The translations under genes were made by a program, and so were the position numbers. From the NCBI GenBank assembly GCA_031380225.1, contig JANNFX010000090.1, positions 1 to 10,360 on the forward strand: a stretch of 10,360 bases of DNA, given 5' to 3'. The DNA comes from JANNFX01 sp031380225 (GTDB taxonomy: Bacteria; Pseudomonadota; Alphaproteobacteria; Rhizobiales; Hyphomicrobiaceae). Under the pieces are notes generated by a model. That model was not told the origin of the DNA. It made no database searches and saw nothing but the letters and a program-made list of their open reading frames with translations. Numbering within the stretch: position 1 is the first letter of the stretch; each line of letters opens with the position of its first letter. Shown piece after piece: positions 6,517 to 10,360 of this stretch.

Positions 6517-7500
6517 TCAGCCTTGCGTGAGGTTGGCTGTTGTCACTTCACCGTCCCGTAAGGTGATAAACGCACCTTGCAGAATTCCTTCCGGGTAGAC
6601 GCTACCTGGATTAATGCAGATCGTCTTGCCGATATTGATCTTGGCCCGGCCCTCGTGAATGTGGCCGTGTAAGCCGAGCAGTGGTTGATGCTTCTTGATG
6701 ACATCCACGAGCACTTGGCAGCCCGCATGGATCTGCGCAGGCATTCCCATTTCGTAGACGACTTGAAGATTGCTATCGAGTTTGGGGCAGGCATCTAGTG
6801 TGGTGCCAAAAGGGGGGGCATGCACATTGAAGATGCACCTGCCCATGTCAACAACCTGAGGGATGAGCTCCGCGAAACGGGAGACGTATTGCTCTTCCGT
6901 AAACTCGCGCTCGGTATTCCATGGCGTCGGCGTCGAGCCGCCGCAGTAAAGCATCTGATAACCGCCCTTAAACTCGCACACCTGCATTTCATGGAAATCG
7001 AAATGAGGGGCGCTCGTCAGGATGTCGTCGATTTCGTGGAAGTCGTCGTTTCCAGGAATTGCGACCAGAGGGATGTCTGTCCCTTTGAGTTTTTGCGCCG
7101 CGAAATCTGCCCATTCCTGTACGCGTTCCAGCACGAGGCGCTTGAAAAGCACAGCTTGAGCTTCGGGGTCATTCTTCATTCCCTGGTATTCGCTCTCCGA
7201 CATGACCGTCGGATAAAATCCCATATTGCCGTTGCGCTTAATGAACTCGTCAAGTTCGGCCCTACTCTTGAGCGTAAGCGCTTCCCCGTGCAAGAATGTG
7301 AGAAAGGTGCCGTCCGTCTGCTCCGCGATCGGCAGGACCGCCTTGCCCGTCAAATCGCCGCCGAGCACGAGAACATCGGCGCCGTAGAACTGGGCGCTGT
7401 TGACGAACTTCTTGAAGCAGACGTTCGAGCCATGGAGATCGGAGGCGAAGAATATCTTCACCTCTGATCCTGCGCCGGTTGCTTTTTTGCGCCAGAACAA
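6517..7500 (-). CDS. Calcineurin-like metallophosphoesterase with long insert
   Basis: The 327-residue product has the full dinuclear-metal phosphoesterase motif set: FFASDLHGS (D21, H23), VLGGDLTG (D49), IPGNDDFHE (N151), FNVHAPP (H227) and LHGHIHEG (H280, H282), followed by NPGSVYPEG. It should be a soluble cytoplasmic phosphomonoesterase or phosphodiesterase. The stretch between GGD and GND (about residues 52-148) is some 100 residues, longer than in compact YfcE-like enzymes, and probably forms a substrate-specific cap. The start is uncertain. TTG at 7498-7500 gives FWRKKATG before the domain and has TGGAG about 9 nt upstream. GTG at 7459-7461 (VKIFFASDLHG) also has AGGA nearby and would still include the entire catalytic domain. 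It is the first gene of the five-gene array, directly downstream of the TetR-type operator at 7630-7647. The substrate is unknown; a role opposing the nucleotidyltransferase is only a hypothesis. Confidence 0.85.
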   Translation of the reverse strand: MFWRKKATGAGSEVKIFFASDLHGSNVCFKKFVNSAQFYGADVLVLGGDLTGKAVLPIAEQTDGTFLTFLHGEALTLKSRAELDEFIKRNGNMGFYPTVMSESEYQGMKNDPEAQAVLFKRLVLERVQEWADFAAQKLKGTDIPLVAIPGNDDFHEIDDILTSAPHFDFHEMQVCEFKGGYQMLYCGGSTPTPWNTEREFTEEQYVSRFAELIPQVVDMGRCIFNVHAPPFGTTLDACPKLDSNLQVVYEMGMPAQIHAGCQVLVDVIKKHQPLLGLHGHIHEGRAKINIGKTICINPGSVYPEGILQGAFITLRDGEVTTANLTQG

Positions 7501-7629
7501 TTTTTACATCTCCAGCGTTAGCGGCCGGTCAAGTGGTTGACTGATTGCCACTGCGCGACCGAATACCGGCGAATTCCTGGCATCCAAAATCGCTCAGCGC
7601 TCCACCACGACGAGCAATGTGCAAGATTT

Positions 7630-7647
7630 TAATTGATCAGTCAATTA
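7630..7647. promoter_or_regulatory. Putative TetR operator upstream of the metallophosphoesterase-permease array
   Basis: A perfect 7-bp dyad, TAATTGA / TCAATTA, surrounds a 4-bp centre (TCAG). It lies 130 bp upstream of the metallophosphoesterase start and about 80 bp after the tetR stop. On the minus strand TTGACT inside the dyad could serve as a -35 box, with a weak CACATT (7616-7621) as -10 after 17 bp. The adjoining minus-strand AATTAAAATCT is shared exactly with the site before the ligase gene. Binding by the neighbouring TetR protein is inferred. Confidence 0.6.
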
Positions 7648-7725
7648 TTTTGTTTGACGGGCGCGCGGAGCGACGAGGTCTGTCCAACCGGTAGCGCAGT
7701 CGCACGCAGGCATTTCATTCGTGCG

Positions 7726-8424
7726 TTAGCGCATGCGCGATGCTTTTACCGGCCCAGCTGCGGTCAGCATTTCAAGGACTTGGCGATGCAGATCTCCCAC
7801 TGAAACCTTTAGATTGAAATCCTGCAAAATAACCGAGCGCACCATGCAGCCGTCGAGATATGTCGATATGAAATTGGCCGTTCGAATAGGATCAACTGGT
7901 TTGAAGAGCCCCTGCGCAATGCCCTGGCGAATTGCTCGAGACAGCAGTTCGCGTTCCTTTGTGTAGAAGCTCGCGATCGTTGCCTCGATCTCCGGGTTGC
8001 CCTCGTGCGACCCTCGGAAGTCCAACGCGATCTTCACAAAGCGATGAATTTCCGCGTACTTATCGACGTGATTATTAAGCCAAGCAGAGAGCAGCCCGGC
8101 CGGGTCCGAGTGACTCTGTTCAATGGTTCGCATATTGGCAAATGCGTTCTCGACCGCGAATGCGATTGTCGCGCGGAAAAGGTCGGTCTTGTTCTTAAAA
8201 TAGTAGTAGATAAGCCCCGTGTTGACGCCAAGCGATTCAGCAATGTCCTTTATCGTTACAGATGCAAAGTTCCGCTTTGCGAAGAGTTCCAGTGCTGCGT
8301 GGAGGAACTCCTCTTCACGGCCGATTACGTGCTCGGTGTTCTCAACCGGGGCTGGCTTCCGGCCTTTGGCTAGTGAGACTTCACGTGGGGACTTTGAAGC
8401 TTCATGGTGACGTTGACTAGCCAT
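7726..8424 (-). CDS. TetR/AcrR-family transcriptional regulator
   Basis: The 232-residue product has a TetR N-terminal DNA-binding domain at about residues 36-84: EEEFLHAALELFAKRNFASV, then TIKDIAESLGVNTGLIYYYF and KNKTDLFRATI. The ligand-binding helical domain follows (KYAEIHRFVKIALDFRGSHE and RTANFISTYLDGCMVRSVIL). A 35-residue basic, probably flexible leader precedes the domain. The ATG at 8424 is chosen because GAGGA lies 5 nt upstream; the open frame to 8508 lacks this. The gene sits between two divergent arms of the locus. Related AT-rich dyads lie in all three nearby promoter regions, so it is probably an autoregulated local repressor relieved by the pathway substrate or a product of it. 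The inducer cannot be deduced. Confidence 0.9.
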   Translation of the reverse strand: MASQRHHEASKSPREVSLAKGRKPAPVENTEHVIGREEEFLHAALELFAKRNFASVTIKDIAESLGVNTGLIYYYFKNKTDLFRATIAFAVENAFANMRTIEQSHSDPAGLLSAWLNNHVDKYAEIHRFVKIALDFRGSHEGNPEIEATIASFYTKERELLSRAIRQGIAQGLFKPVDPIRTANFISTYLDGCMVRSVILQDFNLKVSVGDLHRQVLEMLTAAGPVKASRMR

Positions 8425-8585
8425 AGCTTCCTCAATGCTGCAGAGTTCCACAAATCGTGGACGAGACACGCCTAATCCGGCATCGAAAAGAGAAATGCAA
8501 TTGAGCACATCGACGCTTTACAACGATCAGATCAGCACCGCGCAGCCTCAGTCTTCCAAACACGCCATGCGGCGGGATCAATTTA

Positions 8586-8603
8586 ATTAATTGAATAATT
8601 AAT
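8586..8603. promoter_or_regulatory. Putative TetR operator between tetR and the reductase gene
   Basis: A perfect 7-bp dyad, ATTAATT / AATTAAT, surrounds a 4-bp centre (GAAT), the same 7-4-7 geometry as the site at 7630-7647. Its right edge, read on the minus strand as CGATTAATTA (8596-8605), is identical to 9501-9510 before the ligase gene. It overlaps the -35 box of the reductase promoter, as expected for a repressor. It lies about 160 bp upstream of the tetR start, so autoregulation is also plausible. Confidence 0.65.
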
Positions 8604-8620
8604 CGTTGGAGACATAAAAT
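8591..8620 (+). promoter_or_regulatory. Sigma70-type promoter for the reductase gene
   Basis: The -35 box is TTGAAT (8591-8596) and the -10 box is TAAAAT (8615-8620, 5 of 6 matches to TATAAT), with an 18-bp spacer. The -35 box lies inside the inverted repeat at 8586-8603. Transcription would start near 8627. Confidence 0.55.
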
Positions 8621-8838
8621 GCAAGGTGTATCCTGCGTCTGGGGGCTAGGGGTACGTGAACTCGCTGGCCGGCGCCTAGGAGGCTTAGTTGCTAGCGTTT
8701 GCGCCGGTGAGCAAGGCCGCCGCGATTACTCTCAAGGAGAATTCGGATTGGAGTCAAGGCGCCTCATCACTAGGACGGCCATCGGAATTCACCCCCACAC
8801 TTGAAAAAGCAGCAGCGCAACGCGTGAGGAGATCGCGA

Positions 8839-9468
8839 ATGAAGGCCTATATCCTGTCGTCAAGTCCGCGCAAAAATGGCAACTCGGCTACACTTGCAGC
8901 CTCCGTTCGCGATGGGCTCATTGAGGCCGGTCACAAGGTCAAGCTGGTTTATGCCGACGACATTCTCAGTTCCTTTCTTAAGGACTGCCGTCAATGCCGG
9001 AAGGCGGATGGTGAATGCGCTATCGAAGATCAGTTTCGATCCTCTTTCCTCGATGATTTTCTGCCGGCTCATGGCTTCATCGCCGCGACACCCATTTACT
9101 GGTACGGCACCTCGGCGCAGCTCAAAGCCTTTTTCGATCGCACGTTCTGTTACTACGCGGCCTCATACCCCCGCTCCGCTGAAGTCATAAAAGGTATGAG
9201 TGGAAAACGCATCGGCTTGGTGGTGAGTTCCGAAGAAACGTTTCCTATGGTCTCAGGCGGCATTGTCAGCCAGATTCAGGAGTACTCACGCTATACGCAC
9301 TCGACATTCGTCGGCGTGGTGCATGGTTATGGCAATTCACGTGGTGAAGTGGCGCGAGATCCCAATGATCCCATCGGCTCAGCGCGCCGTTTCGGCCGCG
9401 AGTTCTTCACGCGCCACGCTACCGACTATCATATCGACACGCCGCGATCCGGAAAAGTGTGGGGCTAG
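8839..9468 (+). CDS. Flavodoxin-fold NAD(P)H-dependent FMN reductase with CX2CX6C motif
   Basis: The 209-residue product is a complete flavodoxin-like/FMN-reductase protein. The flavin phosphate loop is SSSPRKNGNSA at residues 7-17, the second flavin-contact segment is ATPIYWYGTSAQLKAFFDR (83-101), and a third conserved strand is KRIGLVVSSEE. Three cysteines, C50-x2-C53-x6-C60, stand at the position used for an Fe-S cluster or redox thiols in iron-sulfur flavoprotein relatives; a fourth nearby cysteine is not seen. The protein probably carries FMN and uses NAD(P)H to reduce a small molecule or to supply reduced flavin. The ATG at 8839 has GAGGAG 8 nt upstream, and the chosen start matches the paralogue at 1-265. 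It is preceded by an operator and promoter and followed, 116 bp later, by the ligase gene, which has its own operator. A quinone reductase or nitroreductase-like role is also possible. Confidence 0.85.
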   Translation: MKAYILSSSPRKNGNSATLAASVRDGLIEAGHKVKLVYADDILSSFLKDCRQCRKADGECAIEDQFRSSFLDDFLPAHGFIAATPIYWYGTSAQLKAFFDRTFCYYAASYPRSAEVIKGMSGKRIGLVVSSEETFPMVSGGIVSQIQEYSRYTHSTFVGVVHGYGNSRGEVARDPNDPIGSARRFGREFFTRHATDYHIDTPRSGKVWG

Positions 9469-9489
9469 ATCCGTGACTTGCTTCCAAAA

Positions 9490-9509
9490 AATTGATTGTA
9501 CGATTAATT
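9490..9509. promoter_or_regulatory. Putative TetR operator and promoter region of the glutamine-synthetase-like gene
   Basis: An imperfect dyad, AATTGATT / GATTAATT, is centred on GTAC. Its half-sites resemble those at 7630-7647 and 8586-8603, but it is four bases wider than the first. The sequence AATTAAAATCT (9506-9516) recurs exactly on the minus strand at 7624-7634. Possible promoter boxes are TTGTAC (9496-9501) and TACAGT (9519-9524) with a 17-bp spacer, so an operator overlapping the -35 recurs. The promoter boxes are weak. Confidence 0.5.
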
Positions 9510-9584
9510 AAAATCTGTTACAGTTGGCGGCAAGCCCAAAATTAAAGCCAACAGCCCCAAAAGAACTGAGAGGAGAATTTCGAC

Positions 9585-10360
9585 ATGGACGTCAGTCTTG
9601 ATGAATCGACAAAAGACCTTGCCAGCAAGCTGGAAAAGCAGGGCGTAAAGTTCATGTTCGCGAGCTATGTCGACTTGCACGGCGTCCCAAAAGGAAAGGT
9701 TGTGCCGATCTCGCATCTTGGACGGATGATGTCGGGTTCGGAACTGTGTACGGGTGCCGCACTCGAAGGCATCCCGCAGGATGTCAGTGATGAAGAAGTC
9801 GCGTCACATCCCGATCCGGACTCTTGTGTCGTGTTGCCATGGCAGAAGGATGTCGCTTGGTTTGCCAGCAATTTGTACTGCAAGGGGGCTCCCTTTGAAG
9901 CCTGCAGCCGCAACATTCTGAGGCGTGTTACCGAACAAGCAGCAAGCAAGGGCTACACATTCAATCTTGGCATGGAAGCTGAATTCTTTGTTTTGCAAGA
10001 CGATCCGGAGGCTGCTCCGGGCTTTCGCCCCGTCTCGGTTCGCAAGAATCTGGATAAGCCGGCCTACGATGTTGTCCGCATGCTCGACAACATGGGTTGG
10101 ATGAGCGAACTCGTCGACGCAATGAACGGTCTTGGTTGGGATGTCTATAGTTTCGACCACGAGGACGGGATCGGCCAGTTCGAGGTCGACTTTAAATACT
10201 TCGATGCGCTCGGCATGGCTGACCGCTTTGCCTTCTTCCGTATGATGGCTCACGAAATCGCCCGTAAGCATGGTGCTTTTGCGACGTTTATGCCCAAACC
10301 ATATCCCGACCGCGCCGGGAGCGGGGCGCACTTCAATATGTCGTTGGCCGATAAGAAGAC
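9585..10360 (+). CDS. glnT: Type III glutamine synthetase (GlnT/GmaS-like gamma-glutamyl ligase), N-terminal part
   Basis: The first 258 residues are visible and the gene runs off the window. A beta-grasp domain (about 20-105) begins VKFMFASYVDLHGVPKGKVV. The catalytic domain then shows GMEAEFFVL (E131, E133 as metal ligands), YSFDHEDGIGQFEVDF (E193, E200) and FMPKPYPDRAGSGAHFNMSL (GSG 245-247, H249). These are the positions used by glutamine synthetases to bind Mg, glutamate and ATP. The pattern fits the GlnT/type III group, which includes gamma-glutamylmethylamide synthetase GmaS. Such enzymes ligate ammonia or an amine to glutamate. The ATG at 9585 has GAGGAG 9 nt upstream. The operator and TetR context, with a permease in the same regulon, favours amine ligation over housekeeping ammonia assimilation, but this is inference. 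The gene symbol names the family, not a proven role. Confidence 0.85.
   Translation, partial: MDVSLDESTKDLASKLEKQGVKFMFASYVDLHGVPKGKVVPISHLGRMMSGSELCTGAALEGIPQDVSDEEVASHPDPDSCVVLPWQKDVAWFASNLYCKGAPFEACSRNILRRVTEQAASKGYTFNLGMEAEFFVLQDDPEAAPGFRPVSVRKNLDKPAYDVVRMLDNMGWMSELVDAMNGLGWDVYSFDHEDGIGQFEVDFKYFDALGMADRFAFFRMMAHEIARKHGAFATFMPKPYPDRAGSGAHFNMSLADKK

Larger units (their letters stand above)
8425..8838. other. Divergent intergenic region between tetR and the reductase gene
   Basis: This 414-bp stretch holds no gene I can support. It contains the operator at 8586-8603 and a plus-strand promoter at 8591-8620, leaving a transcribed leader of about 210 nt before the reductase ATG. Inside the leader AGGAGG (8678-8683) stands 5 nt before an in-frame TTG at 8689. 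Use of that start would add 50 residues (beginning LAFAPVSKAAAITLKEN) to the reductase. These residues resemble nothing in the flavodoxin family and are absent from the left-hand paralogue, so I regard the TTG as a leader or relic rather than the true start. Confidence 0.6.

Noticed and set aside
6820..7467. 215-codon plus-strand open frame opposite the metallophosphoesterase gene
   Set aside because: It is antisense to a gene with a full motif set, shows no family pattern, and has no promoter or convincing ribosome-binding site.
8619..8804. Small plus-strand open frame of 61 codons with GGAG upstream
   Set aside because: Its ATG overlaps the -10 box of the predicted reductase promoter, so it would not be on the transcript. 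The peptide is Gly/Arg-rich with no recognisable domain.
9524..9541. TTGGCGG-CAAGCC as a sigma54 promoter before the ligase gene
   Set aside because: It lacks the TTGC element at the required -12 spacing; the upstream operator-associated sigma70-like boxes fit better.

Overview
The window looks like an accessory metabolic locus from a proteobacterium. The protein families fit an alphaproteobacterium, perhaps of the Rhizobiales: a GlnT-type (type III) glutamine synthetase, a PotD-like binding protein, and short LysR and TetR regulators. Base composition looks moderately GC-rich by eye. No rRNA, tRNA, CRISPR array or insertion sequence was seen. The taxonomic call is an inference and is only moderately secure.

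Layout. Positions 1-2256, all on the minus strand, form a worn left flank. It holds a LysR regulator with an abnormal C-terminus, a PotD/ABC-type solute-binding protein without a signal peptide, and the frameshifted, window-truncated start of a flavodoxin-like reductase. Positions 2458-7500, also minus strand, form a five-gene array. In transcription order it encodes a metallophosphoesterase, an APC-family amine/amino-acid permease, a nucleotidyltransferase-fold protein, an Asp-nucleophile alpha/beta hydrolase and a GNAT-like acetyltransferase. A TetR regulator (minus, 7726-8424) sits between this array and a plus-strand arm, which carries an intact flavodoxin-like reductase (8839-9468) and the first 258 codons of a GlnT/GmaS-type gamma-glutamyl ligase (9585 to the window end).

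Regulation. Three AT-rich dyads built on AATT/ATTAATT half-sites lie before the metallophosphoesterase array (7630-7647), between tetR and the reductase (8586-8603), and before the ligase (9490-9509). Two of them share an exact 11-mer, and another pair shares an exact 10-mer. The central one covers the -35 box of a good sigma70 promoter. The simplest reading is one TetR-controlled regulon with three transcription units. A 60-nt, three-part hairpin between the permease and nucleotidyltransferase genes probably separates expression inside the long array.

Working model (inference). The permease imports an amine or amino compound, and the GlnT/GmaS-like ligase joins it to glutamate with ATP. The flavoprotein, hydrolase and acetyltransferase would further process or detoxify it. 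The paired nucleotidyltransferase and phosphoesterase are the least explained part. Together with the ligase and permease they are the best candidate here for an undescribed system. The substrate cannot be read from the sequence.
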